From contig JAJFJV010000017.1 of NCBI GenBank assembly GCA_021773635.1, positions 1 through 64,000 on the forward strand: a stretch of 64,000 nucleotides of DNA, in the 5' to 3' direction. This document shows, one piece after another, positions 25,793 through 35,236 of this stretch. This stretch comes from Gammaproteobacteria bacterium. Lineage in GTDB: Bacteria > Pseudomonadota > Gammaproteobacteria > HK1. Below the pieces are notes generated by a model that was not told the DNA's origin, did no database searches, and saw nothing but the letters and a program-made list of their open reading frames with translations. Positions within the stretch are counted from its first letter, which is position 1. Each line of letters starts with the position of its first letter. A program made the translations under genes and the position numbers.

Positions 25793-26701
25793 CTAGCCGC
25801 GGGATTTGGACTTCCAGTGGCTTTTGGGAGCGCCGCTCGGGCGCGGCCCGGAACTCCGTCCTCGGGTAGCTTTGGCACGGCGCGGGGCCGGGCTTTGACG
25901 TGTATCTACCGTCATGTCCACGGCTTCCATCAAGGCCTTTAGCTCATGGGGCTCCAGATCCCGGCAGCGACCCCGGCCCAGATTACGCGGCAATTTCATC
26001 GGTCCGTAACGCACCCGGATAAGACGGCTGACCCGCACCCCCTGGGTCTCCCACATGCGGTGGATCTCGCGGTTACGCCCCTCACGCAGCATCACCTGAT
26101 ACCAGTGATTGGCACCCTCACCACCGAGATCGCGCAGACCGTCAAAACGCGCCGGGCCATCCTCCAGTTCCACTCCCTTGCGGAGTTGACCCAAAATCTC
26201 CTGGGTGACCTCGCCCAGCACCCGCACGGAATATTCGCGCTGCAGCTCGCTGGAGGGGTGCATGAGGCGGTGAGCCAGCTCACCATTATTGGTAAACAGC
26301 AACAGGCCGGAGGTGTTGATGTCGAGACGCCCGACGATGATCCAGCGCCCATTATCAATCTTCGGCAGATGCTCAAATACCGTGGAGCGGCCCTCAGGGT
26401 CGGTACGGGTACAGACCTCTCCCGCGGGCTTGTGATAGGCCAGCACCCGCGTTTCGGTGCGAGCGGTACCCGCCGCCCTGGCCAGCGGCTTGCCGTCCAG
26501 ATGAATGCGGTCGTCAGGCCCGACCCGGATCCCCAGGGTCGCCAGCTGGCCGTTGACCATCAGTCGCCCCTCGTTAATCCAGGATTCGATCTCACGGCGG
26601 GAACCCAGGCCCGCCCGGGCGAGCACCTTTTGCAAACGTTCAGCGGCATGCTGTGCCGGCGCAGAACGCCGACTATTCGGCTTCTTTCTGCGCGTTGGCA
26701 A
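25793..26701 (-). CDS. rluB: 23S rRNA pseudouridine synthase RluB
   Basis: About 302 residues. I take the TTG at 26701 (LPTRRKKPNSRRS): it has GGAG nine bases upstream and overlaps the scpB end, while the longer in-frame extension runs through scpB. An S4 RNA-binding domain (ERLQKVLARAGLGSRREIESWI) is followed by the synthase domain with catalytic Asp in GRLDINTSGLLLFTNNGEL, and REGRNREIHRMWETQG. It modifies helix 80-89 region uridines of 23S rRNA (known for RluB). The C-terminal tail is Arg/Ser/Pro-rich (RRAKATRGRSSGPRPSG), common in proteobacterial RluB. Follows scpB in the usual scpA-scpB-rluB order. Confidence 0.93.
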   Translation of the reverse strand: MPTRRKKPNSRRSAPAQHAAERLQKVLARAGLGSRREIESWINEGRLMVNGQLATLGIRVGPDDRIHLDGKPLARAAGTARTETRVLAYHKPAGEVCTRTDPEGRSTVFEHLPKIDNGRWIIVGRLDINTSGLLLFTNNGELAHRLMHPSSELQREYSVRVLGEVTQEILGQLRKGVELEDGPARFDGLRDLGGEGANHWYQVMLREGRNREIHRMWETQGVRVSRLIRVRYGPMKLPRNLGRGRCRDLEPHELKALMEAVDMTVDTRQSPAPRRAKATRGRSSGPRPSGAPKSHWKSKSRG

Positions 26702-27272
26702 GTGCCCGCTCCTGTTCGGAAAACAAATCGGCGTGCAACGCGTCCAGATCGCGTACATCAGCAAGTGCAGGTAACTGCTCCAAGCGTTGCAGGCCGAAAT
26801 CATCGAGGAATTTTCGGGTCGTGCCATACAGCGCCGGCCGGCCCGGAACCTCCTTGTGACCCAGCACCCGAATCCACTCCCGCTCCATGAGCGTGCGGAC
26901 GATGGAGCTGCTCACGCTGACCCCGCGAATATCCTCTATCTCCCCCCGGGTAACCGGTTGCCGGTAGGCAATAAGCGATAAAGTCTCGAGCAGGGCCTGG
27001 GAATAACGCGCCGGACGTTCCGCCCAGAGGCGACCTACCCACGGGGCATATTCAGCCCGCACCTGATAACGAAACCCGCTCGCCACCTCCACCAGCTCCA
27101 CGCCACGCTCTGCACTTGCCTCCTGCAGGGCGGCAAGGGCAGCACGGATGGCCTGGGTATCCGGCTTCAAATCGCCCTTGGCAAACAGCGTCTGCAGGCG
27201 CTCGACATTCAACGGAGCTTCGGCGGCCAGCAGGGCCACCTCGATGATGTTACGGATCTCGTTCTGGCTCAC
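26673..27272 (-). CDS. scpB: Segregation and condensation protein B
   Basis: 199 residues, two winged-helix domains (NIIEVALLAAEAPLNVERLQTLF; SQALLETLSLIAYRQPVTRGEIEDIRG in outline) with the conserved GRPALYGTTRKFLDDFGL. It forms the kleisin-associated dimer of the SMC-ScpAB condensin. The start overlaps the scpA stop by 4 bp (ATGA), and its end overlaps rluB by 29 bp. Confidence 0.95.
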   Translation of the reverse strand: MSQNEIRNIIEVALLAAEAPLNVERLQTLFAKGDLKPDTQAIRAALAALQEASAERGVELVEVASGFRYQVRAEYAPWVGRLWAERPARYSQALLETLSLIAYRQPVTRGEIEDIRGVSVSSSIVRTLMEREWIRVLGHKEVPGRPALYGTTRKFLDDFGLQRLEQLPALADVRDLDALHADLFSEQERALANAQKEAE

Positions 27273-28147
27273 GTTTTCGGCACCTTGATGTGAATGGGAC
27301 CAAAGGGTTGGGCCTGCACCAGTTCCACCAGCGACTCCTTCAGCAGCTCAAGCAACGCAAGGAAGCTCACCACCACTCCACGACGCCCTTCATCGGGACT
27401 AAAGAGGGAGGAAAATTCCAGGAAGTGGTCTTGGCGCAATGCCTCCAGCACCCGTGCCATGCGCTCGCGCACCGAGAGTGGTTCCAGCTGCACATGGTGA
27501 TGGGCAAGCTGTTCCGCCCGCGCCAGCGCCCGGGAAAAGGCCAGGCTGAGATCTTCCAGGCTGACCTCCGGATGGCGCTTCAGGGGCCGCGCATCGGGGG
27601 CATCTACATGCACCGCATAGCGGTCCCGCCCCATGCGCGGCAGCGAATCCAGATCCTGGGCCGCCTGCTTGTAACGTTCGTATTCCTGCAATCGCCGCAC
27701 CAGTTCCGCTCGCGGGTCCTCGTCCGCCTCGTCCGTGGCTGCAACCCGCGGCAACAGCATGCGTGACTTAATCTCCGCCAGCATCGCCGCCATCACCAGA
27801 TATTCCGCGGCCAGCTCGAAGCGGTGCGCGTGTACCACCGGGCTGAGCCCCTCAACCGCCTCTCCCCTTTGCTCCAGCAGGGAGGTCATCATATCCACAT
27901 AGCCCATGTACTGGCGGGTGATCTCGACGATGGGAATATCGAGGATATCGAGATTCTGGCGGCGGATGAGGTAGAGCAACAGGTCCAGCGGGCCCTCGAA
28001 GGCCTCGAGAAAAATCTCCAGCGCTTCGGGCGGGATATAAAGGTCACGCGGCAATTCAGTCAGCGGGGCGCCCTGAACGATGGCAAAGGGCATCTCCGCC
28101 TGTTCCGGCTGCGAGTTGCTGCCCTCGTTTTTCCCGCCATTGCTCAT
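27269..28147 (-). CDS. scpA: Segregation and condensation protein A (kleisin)
   Basis: 292 residues. The kleisin subunit bridges the SMC heads. Conserved FEGPLDLLLYLIRRQNLDILDIPIVEITRQY lies at residues about 50-80 (in outline), followed by the acidic middle and the C-terminal winged helix (VVSFLALLELLKESLVELVQAQPFGPI). An N-terminal extension of about 40 residues (NEGSNSQPEQAEMPFAIVQG) is typical of gammaproteobacterial ScpA. Overlaps trpS and scpB by 4 bp on either side. Confidence 0.95.
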   Translation of the reverse strand: MSNGGKNEGSNSQPEQAEMPFAIVQGAPLTELPRDLYIPPEALEIFLEAFEGPLDLLLYLIRRQNLDILDIPIVEITRQYMGYVDMMTSLLEQRGEAVEGLSPVVHAHRFELAAEYLVMAAMLAEIKSRMLLPRVAATDEADEDPRAELVRRLQEYERYKQAAQDLDSLPRMGRDRYAVHVDAPDARPLKRHPEVSLEDLSLAFSRALARAEQLAHHHVQLEPLSVRERMARVLEALRQDHFLEFSSLFSPDEGRRGVVVSFLALLELLKESLVELVQAQPFGPIHIKVPKT

Positions 28148-29367
28148 GAATAATCGAGCCCCATGACCTCACGCACCTCTTCCAGGGTTTCCCGAGCCAG
28201 ATCCCGCGCCTTCTCACCCCCGTCGGCGATGATCCCGCGTACCGCCTCCGGACGGGCCTGGTATTCCTCGGCACGTTCGCGAATCGGTCCCTGTTCCGCC
28301 AGCACCGCATCGATCACCGGTTGCTTGCAATCGAGGCAACCGATGGAGGCACTCTGGCACCCTTCCTGTACCCATTTTTGGGCATCCTGATCACTATAGA
28401 CCTGATGCAGCTGCCACACCGGGCACTTGGCCGGGGTTCCGGGATCAGTGCGCCGCACGCGCGCCGGGTCGGTGGGCATGGTGCGTAACTTTTTTTCTAC
28501 CGAGGCCGGCTCTTCCCGCAGGCTGATGGTATTGCCATAGGACTTGGACATCTTCTGGCCATCCAGCCCCGGCATCTTCGAGGCGTGGCTCAACAGTGGT
28601 TGCGGCTCGGGCAAAATCACTCGCCCCGCCCCCTCCAGAAAGCCGAACAGACGCTCCTGATCGCCCAGACTCAGATTCTGCTGGGCCTCCAGCAGCGCCC
28701 GCCCCTTCTCCCGGGCCTCGGGCTCACCCTGCTCCTGATAGCGCCGGCGAAATTCACGGTACAGCTTGCCGTTTTTTTTGCCCATCTTGCGCACCGCTGC
28801 CTCGGCCTTTTCCTCGAAACCGGGCTCACGTCCGTATAGATGGTTGAAACGCCGTGCCACCTCGCGAGTCAGTTCCACATGGGCCACCTGATCCTCCCCC
28901 ACCGGCACCAAGCCTGCCTTGTAGGTGAGAATATCGGCACTCTGGAGTAGCGGATAACCCAAAAACCCGTAGGTGGCCAGATCCCGCTCGCGCAACTTTT
29001 CCTGCTGATCCTTGTAGCTTGGTACCCGCTCCAGCCAGCCCAGCGGGGTCATCATCGAGAGTAGCAGGTGTAGCTCGGCGTGCTCGGGAACTTGCGACTG
29101 GATGAACAGGGTGGCGTCGCCGGGATCGACACCCGCAGCCAGCCAGTCGATGACCATCTCCCAGATGCTGTCGGCGATGATCCCCGTCTCCTCATAGTGA
29201 GTGGTCAGCGCGTGCCAGTCGGCAACGAAGAAGAGGCATTCATATTTATGTTGTAGCTCAACCCAGTTCTTCAGCACACCGTGATAATGCCCAAGATGCA
29301 AAAGCCCCGTGGGACGCATCCCGGAAAGTACACGCTGATGCTGTGTAGCTACCAATACCTCGTTCAC
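28144..29367 (-). CDS. trpS: Tryptophanyl-tRNA synthetase
   Basis: 407 residues, class I synthetase. HIGH-type motif GLLHLGHYHG near the N-terminus and KMSKS in GQKMSKSYGNTI. It is longer than the 330-residue form because of a charged helical insertion between VGEDQVAHVELTREVARRFN and MPGLDGQKMSKS (about 65 residues: EKAEAAVRKMGKKNGKLY and onward), a feature of one proteobacterial TrpS subgroup. Encoded between an M50 protease gene and scpA in a tight operon. Confidence 0.95.
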   Translation of the reverse strand: MNEVLVATQHQRVLSGMRPTGLLHLGHYHGVLKNWVELQHKYECLFFVADWHALTTHYEETGIIADSIWEMVIDWLAAGVDPGDATLFIQSQVPEHAELHLLLSMMTPLGWLERVPSYKDQQEKLRERDLATYGFLGYPLLQSADILTYKAGLVPVGEDQVAHVELTREVARRFNHLYGREPGFEEKAEAAVRKMGKKNGKLYREFRRRYQEQGEPEAREKGRALLEAQQNLSLGDQERLFGFLEGAGRVILPEPQPLLSHASKMPGLDGQKMSKSYGNTISLREEPASVEKKLRTMPTDPARVRRTDPGTPAKCPVWQLHQVYSDQDAQKWVQEGCQSASIGCLDCKQPVIDAVLAEQGPIRERAEEYQARPEAVRGIIADGGEKARDLARETLEEVREVMGLDYS

Positions 29368-29386
29368 TGCCGCTCCTCATTCATAT

Positions 29387-30118
29387 TCAACTCCCAAAAA
29401 GCCCGCGCAATATGGCCTGAAACCATTCCGGCGGCAGACCCGCCGCCAGCGAAAGCAGGATCTGCACCCCATAGACAAAGGGCCAGAGGATCTTCCCCAG
29501 CAGACCGCTCACAAGCAGGGCCAGCACAATGAGCATACCGTAGGGCTCAATCCGCGCCACCCGCCAGGCCCAGGGCCCGGGCAGCAGGCCGGTGAGCACG
29601 CGGCCACCATCCAATGGGGGTATGGGTAATAAATTAAGCATCATCAGGATGCTGTTAATAAAGATCCCCGCCACCCCCATGTAGAGCAGCGGTTCCGCCA
29701 GCATGCGCAGCGCGGGCGGGGCCACAATGGCAAACTTGATCACCAGCACCCAGAATATCCCCATGACCAGATTGGCCGCAGGGCCAGCCACCGCCACCAG
29801 GGCCATATCCCGTTTGGGCCGGCGCAGGTTCTGCCAGGTCACCGGTACCGGCCTGGCCCAGCCAAAAATGACTCCGCCGGCCCAGAGCAGTAATCCGGGG
29901 ATCAGGATAGTGCCGATGGGGTCGATGTGCTTAATCGGATTGAGGCTGAGGCGCCCCAGCATCATCGCGGTGGGATCACCCAATTTGCGGGCCATCCAGC
30001 CATGAGCCACCTCATGCAGGGTGATGGCAAACAGGACCGGCAACAGCCAGATGGCGATGCGTTGAATGAGGCTGAGCGTCTCGATCGGATCAACCCTCCA
30101 GTGGTCCGGTATCGCCAC
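29387..30118 (-). CDS. Site-2 protease-like M50 family metallopeptidase
   Basis: 243 residues, six predicted membrane helices. The zinc motif HEVAHG lies in TLHEVAHGWMARKLGD and the second ligand in LNLLPIPPLDGGRVLTG, both inside membrane segments. No PDZ domain. This is the compact YwhC/Rip-like site-2 protease family, usually encoded next to trpS and scpA. Substrate unknown. The start overlaps the yciO end by 29 bp; a slightly later start is possible because GGAGGG lies inside the overlap. Confidence 0.9.
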   Translation of the reverse strand: MAIPDHWRVDPIETLSLIQRIAIWLLPVLFAITLHEVAHGWMARKLGDPTAMMLGRLSLNPIKHIDPIGTILIPGLLLWAGGVIFGWARPVPVTWQNLRRPKRDMALVAVAGPAANLVMGIFWVLVIKFAIVAPPALRMLAEPLLYMGVAGIFINSILMMLNLLPIPPLDGGRVLTGLLPGPWAWRVARIEPYGMLIVLALLVSGLLGKILWPFVYGVQILLSLAAGLPPEWFQAILRGLFGS

Positions 30119-30713
30119 GCCCGTAACGCGCTATTTTCGTGCCACCGCCACTGAGATCCACCACCGTGGTAGGTTCATTTCCACAGTGTCCACCATCGAT
30201 AACCAGATCCACCTGTTTCCCGAGTCGCTCGACAATCTCCTCGGCGTCGGTCATGGGCAATTCATCTCCCGGTAGCGACAGGGTGACGCTCATCAATGGC
30301 TCGCCCAATTGCTCCAGCAAACCCAGTGCAACGGTATGTTCCGGCACCCGCAGACCGATGGTACGACGACGCGGGTGCATCAAGCGCCGCGGCACTTCAT
30401 GGGTGGCGCGCAGGATAAAGGTGTAAGACCCGGGGGTCAGCGCCCGTAACAAGCGGTAGGCCGAATTATCCACCTTGGCATAGGTGGCGATCTCGCCGAG
30501 ATCGCGACAGACCAGGGTGAAGTTGTGGTGCTTATCCACCTGACGGATACGACGAATTCGCGCCATCGCCTCCTTGTCTCCAAGATGACAGCCGATGGCA
30601 TAACAGGAGTCGGTGGGATACACGATCACGCCGCCGCCATGCACGATCTCCACAGCCTGTTTCAGCAGGCGCTGTTGCGGATTATCGGGATGGATGCGAA
30701 AGAACTGGCTCAT
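30090..30713 (-). CDS. yciO: YciO/Sua5-family (threonylcarbamoyl-AMP synthase-like) protein
   Basis: About 207 residues from the ATG near 30713 (MSQFFRIHPDNPQQRL); the longer frame to 30851 adds an N-terminus unlike the family. Conserved features are GGVIVYPTDSCYAIGCHLGDKEA, RIRQVDKHHNFTLVC and the SVTLSLPGD segment. YciO resembles TsaC/Sua5, which makes threonylcarbamoyl-AMP for the t6A modification of tRNA, but the YciO branch is known to be weak in that reaction. First gene of the yciO-M50-trpS-scpA-scpB-rluB-glycosylase operon; divergent from yciB. Confidence 0.9.
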   Translation of the reverse strand: MSQFFRIHPDNPQQRLLKQAVEIVHGGGVIVYPTDSCYAIGCHLGDKEAMARIRRIRQVDKHHNFTLVCRDLGEIATYAKVDNSAYRLLRALTPGSYTFILRATHEVPRRLMHPRRRTIGLRVPEHTVALGLLEQLGEPLMSVTLSLPGDELPMTDAEEIVERLGKQVDLVIDGGHCGNEPTTVVDLSGGGTKIARYGRGDTGPLEG

Positions 30714-30821
30714 TGGCTGGGCGTCATGGAAGCAACGCGCGAGTTTACCCCATTGACAGGACATTTTGGCGACCCTGGCACGTGCAAACACCACCAAAAG
30801 CGCCTGCGCCCCCCGTTCCGC

Positions 30822-30827
30822 TATAAT
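30822..30827 (+). promoter_or_regulatory. Probable -10 element of the yciB operon
   Basis: A perfect TATAAT lies 31 bp before the yciB ATG in the 144-bp gap divergent from yciO. The -35 region is poor, so activator help or an upstream element may matter. Confidence 0.55.
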
Positions 30828-30857
30828 GGCTACTTTTGCTGACACGACCACGTATTC

Positions 30858-31418
30858 ATGAAACTGTTATTCGACTTCTTTCCCATCCTGCTTTTTTTCA
30901 TCACCTACCAGCTTTACGAGGATCAGCACGAAGGCATCCTTGCGGCCACGGCGGTGATCATTGTCGCCACCCTGATTCAGGTCGCCTGGACCTGGTTCCG
31001 AAACCGGCGCCTGGAAACGGTGCATCTCGTTACCCTGGGACTGGTGATCATCTTTGGCAGCGCCACCTTGTTGCTAAAGGACGAGATGTTCATCAAGTGG
31101 AAACCGACGGTGGTCAACTGGTTGTTTGCCGCCGCCTTCCTGATTTCCGGCGTATTGATGGATAAGCCCCTGATCCGGCGCATGATGCAGGGCAATCTGG
31201 AGCTGCCGGATGAGATCTGGAAGCGGCTCAATCTGGCCTGGGGAAGCTTCTTCATCCTCATGGGTGGACTCAATCTCTACGTGGTCTACCACTTTGACAC
31301 CGATACCTGGGTCAACTTCAAGCTCTTTGGCCTGTTGGGACTGACCATCGCCTTCGTGGTGGGCCAATCTTTTTATCTCATGCGTCATATGAAAGACGAC
31401 GAACTCTCCGAGGAATAG
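30858..31418 (+). CDS. yciB: Inner-membrane intracellular septation protein YciB (IspZ)
   Basis: 186 residues, five to six hydrophobic helices. The start [16 protein letters not shown] and the segment [16 protein letters not shown] are diagnostic of the septation protein A family, which links cell elongation and division proteins in the inner membrane. First gene of the run yciB-yciI-bolA-dapE. Confidence 0.95.
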   Translation: MKLLFDFFPILLFFITYQLYEDQHEGILAATAVIIVATLIQVAWTWFRNRRLETVHLVTLGLVIIFGSATLLLKDEMFIKWKPTVVNWLFAAAFLISGVLMDKPLIRRMMQGNLELPDEIWKRLNLAWGSFFILMGGLNLYVVYHFDTDTWVNFKLFGLLGLTIAFVVGQSFYLMRHMKDDELSEE

Positions 31419-31422
31419 CCGC

Positions 31423-31722
31423 ATGTATTACGCAATTCTTTCCGATGACGTGGCCGACAGCCTGCCGCTGCGCAAAAGCGCGCGTCCGGCACATCTGGCA
31501 CGGCTGGAGCAATTACGCGACGAAGGGCGCCTGCTGGTGGCCGGCCCCCATCCCGCCATCGATAGCGAGGACCCGGGTCCCAACGGTTTTTCGGGCAGCC
31601 TGGTAATTGCAGAATTTGACTCCCTGGAAACCGCCCGGACCTGGGCCGATGCCGATCCTTTTATGGCTGCCGGCGTCTATGAACGGGTCCGGGTCAAGCC
31701 CTTCAAGAAGGTACTGCCCTGA
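31423..31722 (+). CDS. yciI: YciI-like protein
   Basis: 99 residues, a dimeric ferredoxin-like fold. The start [17 protein letters not shown], the [21 protein letters not shown] segment with conserved His and the Asp of [13 protein letters not shown] form the putative active site of the YCII family. The precise reaction is not known in bacteria. Begins 4 bp after yciB and its stop overlaps the bolA start (TGATG). Confidence 0.93.
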   Translation: MYYAILSDDVADSLPLRKSARPAHLARLEQLRDEGRLLVAGPHPAIDSEDPGPNGFSGSLVIAEFDSLETARTWADADPFMAAGVYERVRVKPFKKVLP

Positions 31723-31991
31723 TGGGCGATCCGCGGATGGCGCAAATCCATGAGCGCCTGCACACCCGTTTCAACCCGTCAAAGCTGGAAATTACCGACC
31801 AGAGCGCCGATCACGCCGGCCACGCCAGCGCCAACGGCGGTGGTCATTACACCGTCCATATCGTTGCCGAGGCCTTTACTGATTGCAGCGCATTGGCGCG
31901 CCATCGCATGGTTTACAAGGCGCTGAATGATGTCATGGGTTCCGAGGTCCATGCCCTGAGCATTCAGGCACGGAGCCCGGCAGAGGCATGA
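31722..31991 (+). CDS. BolA-family protein
   Basis: 89 residues. The BolA fold is marked by IHERLHTRFNPSKLEITDQSADHAGH, GGHYTVHIVAEAF and the conserved C-terminal RHRMVYKALNDVMGSEVHALSIQA. Family members pair with monothiol glutaredoxin in iron-sulfur handling. Note the His-rich loop DHAGHASANGGGHY. Stop overlaps the dapE start (ATGA). Confidence 0.92.
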   Translation: MGDPRMAQIHERLHTRFNPSKLEITDQSADHAGHASANGGGHYTVHIVAEAFTDCSALARHRMVYKALNDVMGSEVHALSIQARSPAEA

Positions 31992-33148
31992 GCCAACGTG
32001 CAGATCACGGGGAAGAGCACTCCCCGACCCTGGCGCTGGCCATGGAGCTCATTGCCCGCGATTCGGTCACCCCGGAGGATCGTGGCTGTCAGACGCTCAT
32101 CGGAGATCGGCTCGCGACACTGGGCTTCGAGCTCTCCCACCTGCCGCGGGGCGGGGTCAGTAATCTGTGGGCACGCCATGGCAGCGCAGCGCCAATCCTG
32201 GTCTTTGCCGGACACACCGACGTGGTGCCGCCCGGCCCGCTGGATGAGTGGCATTCACCTCCCTTCGAACCCAGCCTGCGAAACGGCATGCTCTATGGTC
32301 GCGGCGCCGCCGATATGAAGGGCGGGCTGGCCGCTATGGTGACCGCCACCGAGCGCTTTCTTGCCCGCCATCCGAAGCACCACGGCTCCCTCGCCTTTCT
32401 CCTCACCAGTGATGAGGAAGGTCCGGCGACGGACGGCACCGTCTGTGTGCTGGACCACCTGAAGGAACAGGATGTGCCCATCGACTGGTGCGTGCTGGGC
32501 GAACCCACCAGTGAAAAGCGGGTTGGGGACACTCTGAAACCCGGCCGCCGCGGCTCCCTCAACGGACACCTGAAGATCCATGGCGTGCAAGGACACGTTG
32601 CCTATCCCCAGCTCGCGCAGAACCCCGTCTTTCTTGCCCTGCCTGCACTGGCGGAACTGCAGCACGAAGTATGGGATCGGGGCAATGATCACTTCCCCCC
32701 CACCAGCTTCCAGATCTCCAACCTGCACGCCGGTACCGGCGCGGTAAATGTCATTCCCGGCGCCTTGGAACTGCATTTTAATTTCCGCTATTCCACTGAA
32801 CTGACCGAGCAGGTATTACAACAGCGAGTAATGGAGATCCTCGACCGCCACAAACTTTCCTGTGAGCTGGAGTGGCAGCATTCCGGTGCGCCCTTTCTGA
32901 CGGAGGGCGGCGAACTGCTGGAGGCTACCCGGGCAGCGGTCACTGAAGTCAGCGGCATTGCACCCCACCTCTCCACCAGTGGCGGCACCTCGGACGGTCG
33001 CTTCATTCGCCCTGCCGGTGCGGAGGTAGTGGAGTTGGGGCCGGTCAACAGCAGTATCCACAAACTTAATGAATGCGTGGGCATTGCCGAACTGGATACC
33101 CTGAGCCAGATCTACGAAAACATTCTGGAAAGGCTACTGACCCAATAA
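31988..33148 (+). CDS. dapE: Succinyl-diaminopimelate desuccinylase
   Basis: 386 residues, an M20 zinc hydrolase of lysine and peptidoglycan (diaminopimelate) synthesis. Metal ligands are in VFAGHTDVVPPG, YGRGAADMKGG, SDEEGPATDGT and the C-terminal His in NSSIHKLNECV. The dimer-domain segment HFPPTSFQISNLHAGTGAVNVIPG and the GGTSDGRFI loop are DapE-specific. Start overlaps bolA by 4 bp. Confidence 0.95.
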   Translation: MSQRADHGEEHSPTLALAMELIARDSVTPEDRGCQTLIGDRLATLGFELSHLPRGGVSNLWARHGSAAPILVFAGHTDVVPPGPLDEWHSPPFEPSLRNGMLYGRGAADMKGGLAAMVTATERFLARHPKHHGSLAFLLTSDEEGPATDGTVCVLDHLKEQDVPIDWCVLGEPTSEKRVGDTLKPGRRGSLNGHLKIHGVQGHVAYPQLAQNPVFLALPALAELQHEVWDRGNDHFPPTSFQISNLHAGTGAVNVIPGALELHFNFRYSTELTEQVLQQRVMEILDRHKLSCELEWQHSGAPFLTEGGELLEATRAAVTEVSGIAPHLSTSGGTSDGRFIRPAGAEVVELGPVNSSIHKLNECVGIAELDTLSQIYENILERLLTQ

Positions 33149-33159
33149 GCCTCCCGGCC

Positions 33160-35169
33160 ATGACCCAGACCGTTCAAGTACTGCGCGAAGAGGCCAGGTC
33201 ATGCTACCAGCGGGGCGATCTCACGGCGGCGGTGACAAAACAGGAAGCGGTCATTGAGAAAACCCGCGACCAGCCCGCCAGAAAAGACTATCTGACGCAG
33301 GTTCTCTATCTCTCCACCCTTGGAGATTTCACCCGCGTCACCCGACTGCTGGAACAGGGTCTGAAGATCTGGCCGAATGACCGGCATCTGCAGGAGAGCC
33401 TTGCGGCAAGCCTGGTGCGCAACGGGCTTTTTGCCGAGGCCGTTCCGGCACTGGAACAGGCCCTGGCTAGAGAACCGGATAACCCCAATCTTCACGATGG
33501 CCTGGCCCATGCCTGGGGTGAGCTTGGAGATATGAAAAAGGCGCGCCGCCACGGCGAGCGCTCGCTGCTACTGAAGGACGCGGCCCATGCCCCACCCGAA
33601 GGGGTGAAACTCACTGCCCGGGCGGTGCCTTCCTTTCAGCCAGATGCCCCCGGGCGCAACGTCATCGCCTTCTCGCTCTGGGGTGGCAATTTTCGCTATC
33701 TGGACACCGCTGTGCGTAATGCGGAGCTTGCCAGCACGCTTTATCCGGAATGGCGCTGCCGTTTCTACGTAGACGACACAGTGCCCGACTTCATCCGCGG
33801 CCAGTTGCTCGCCAACGGCGCAGATGTGGTCATGATGGAGCGTTCAATCCTGTACTCCGGACTGTTCTGGCGTTTTCTGGCGGCCAACGATACCGGGATA
33901 GACCGTTTTCTGTGCCGTGATGCCGACAGTCTGATCAGTCTGCGGGAACGTGCGGCGGTCATGGAGTGGGTGCAAAGCGACCGGGCTTTCCACGTGATGC
34001 GAGACGATCACGCCCATACTGACCCAATCCTGGCCGGCATGTGGGGCGGGGTCGCCAACATTTTGCCGGCACTCGACACGCTCTGGTGCCCCTATCTGGA
34101 CAGCGCGCACCGGGGCACCAACTGTGACCAGAAATTTCTGCGCGAAATTGTCTGGCCACTGATTCGTGAACAGGTATTTGTCCACGACCGGGTGTTTCGG
34201 GCCTTCAATGCAAAGCCATTCCCAGCGGGAACGGATCGGGCTGGCGGCGGGCACGTGGGTGAAAACCACGTTATGGGCGCGGAGCTGCCTGTTGGTCATG
34301 TGCACACAGGCAGCGGCACGGAAGCGGCACGTCGCAAGCGCTTCGTCTTCACCATCACCACCGGACGCAGCGGCACCACCTTCCTGACCGAATATTTACG
34401 GCTCAACCTGAATGATGCCGAGGTACATCACGAACGGGGTGAGGCCTTTCACTCCCACGGCTGGCATACCCCCGATGCCTCTCATTTCATGCGTTTCAAC
34501 AGTATCGGCAACCTGCCGGACATCCGTGATTTCTGGAGACGGAAACTCGCCTGCACACTCTACGGCCCCGCCGAAAATTATGTGGAGACCTCCCATTTCC
34601 TCGCCAAGGGTGGTTTAGTCGAAAACCTCGACCTGCTGGGATCAGATGTGGAGATCCACCTCATCCACCTCACCCGGAATATCTTCGATACCGCCTGGAG
34701 CCTCGCCAACCGTTTCGATTTCTATAACCTTGGATTCACCTGGCTATTCTATCTGGACCCGCGTTACCCAAAGAATCTGGTGCCCTCGGAAGACTTCGGG
34801 AAATACGGCATGCTGGGCTATGCCCTGTGGTATGTGCATGAAATGCGGGCACGCGCACAGTACTACCGCCGCTGCCTGGCCGATCAGTCCAATATTCATT
34901 TTCACGAAGTGGATTTGGCGGAGCTGACACAAGATGAGGGCGGCAAGGCCCTGCTGGCGGCGATCGACCCGCGCAAGCAGTCCGACCGGCTGCACTGTCC
35001 CGAACGGGCCAACGCGAGTCCCCAATGGCATCTGGGAGACAAGGAGCGCCAGACACTGAGGCAATTGGTGCAGGGCGCCCAAGTGGATTACGAGAATATC
35101 GTCGAATTCGCGCTTCGTGAGCGGCAACTGGATGGCTTTTGGTGGCGACCCGATAGAAAACGCCTATAA
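33160..35169 (+). CDS. TPR / glycosyltransferase-like / sulfotransferase three-domain protein
   Basis: 669 residues from the ATG at 33160; the in-frame extension back to 33073 lies inside dapE. Residues 1-150 are TPR-like helices (CYQRGDLTAAVTKQEAVIEK; NLHDGLAHAWGELGDMKKA). Residues about 165-385 start NVIAFSLWGGNFRYLDTAVR and include RCRFYVDDTVPDF, FLCRDADSLIS and MRDDHAHTDPI, resembling glycosyltransferase-like sugar-binding folds with an acidic motif. Residues about 395-669 are a sulfotransferase-like domain with the 5'-phosphosulfate loop FTITTGRSGTTFLTEYL. It probably modifies a glycan or surface molecule. The fusion and its place behind dapE are unusual. Cytoplasmic; no signal peptide. 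Confidence 0.75.
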   Translation: MTQTVQVLREEARSCYQRGDLTAAVTKQEAVIEKTRDQPARKDYLTQVLYLSTLGDFTRVTRLLEQGLKIWPNDRHLQESLAASLVRNGLFAEAVPALEQALAREPDNPNLHDGLAHAWGELGDMKKARRHGERSLLLKDAAHAPPEGVKLTARAVPSFQPDAPGRNVIAFSLWGGNFRYLDTAVRNAELASTLYPEWRCRFYVDDTVPDFIRGQLLANGADVVMMERSILYSGLFWRFLAANDTGIDRFLCRDADSLISLRERAAVMEWVQSDRAFHVMRDDHAHTDPILAGMWGGVANILPALDTLWCPYLDSAHRGTNCDQKFLREIVWPLIREQVFVHDRVFRAFNAKPFPAGTDRAGGGHVGENHVMGAELPVGHVHTGSGTEAARRKRFVFTITTGRSGTTFLTEYLRLNLNDAEVHHERGEAFHSHGWHTPDASHFMRFNSIGNLPDIRDFWRRKLACTLYGPAENYVETSHFLAKGGLVENLDLLGSDVEIHLIHLTRNIFDTAWSLANRFDFYNLGFTWLFYLDPRYPKNLVPSEDFGKYGMLGYALWYVHEMRARAQYYRRCLADQSNIHFHEVDLAELTQDEGGKALLAAIDPRKQSDRLHCPERANASPQWHLGDKERQTLRQLVQGAQVDYENIVEFALRERQLDGFWWRPDRKRL

Positions 35170-35236
35170 ACGCTCAGGCCCCGTAGAGTTTGTGGGTGCG
35201 ACAAACACCGGATAAATCAAGAAGCTGAAAAGAAAA

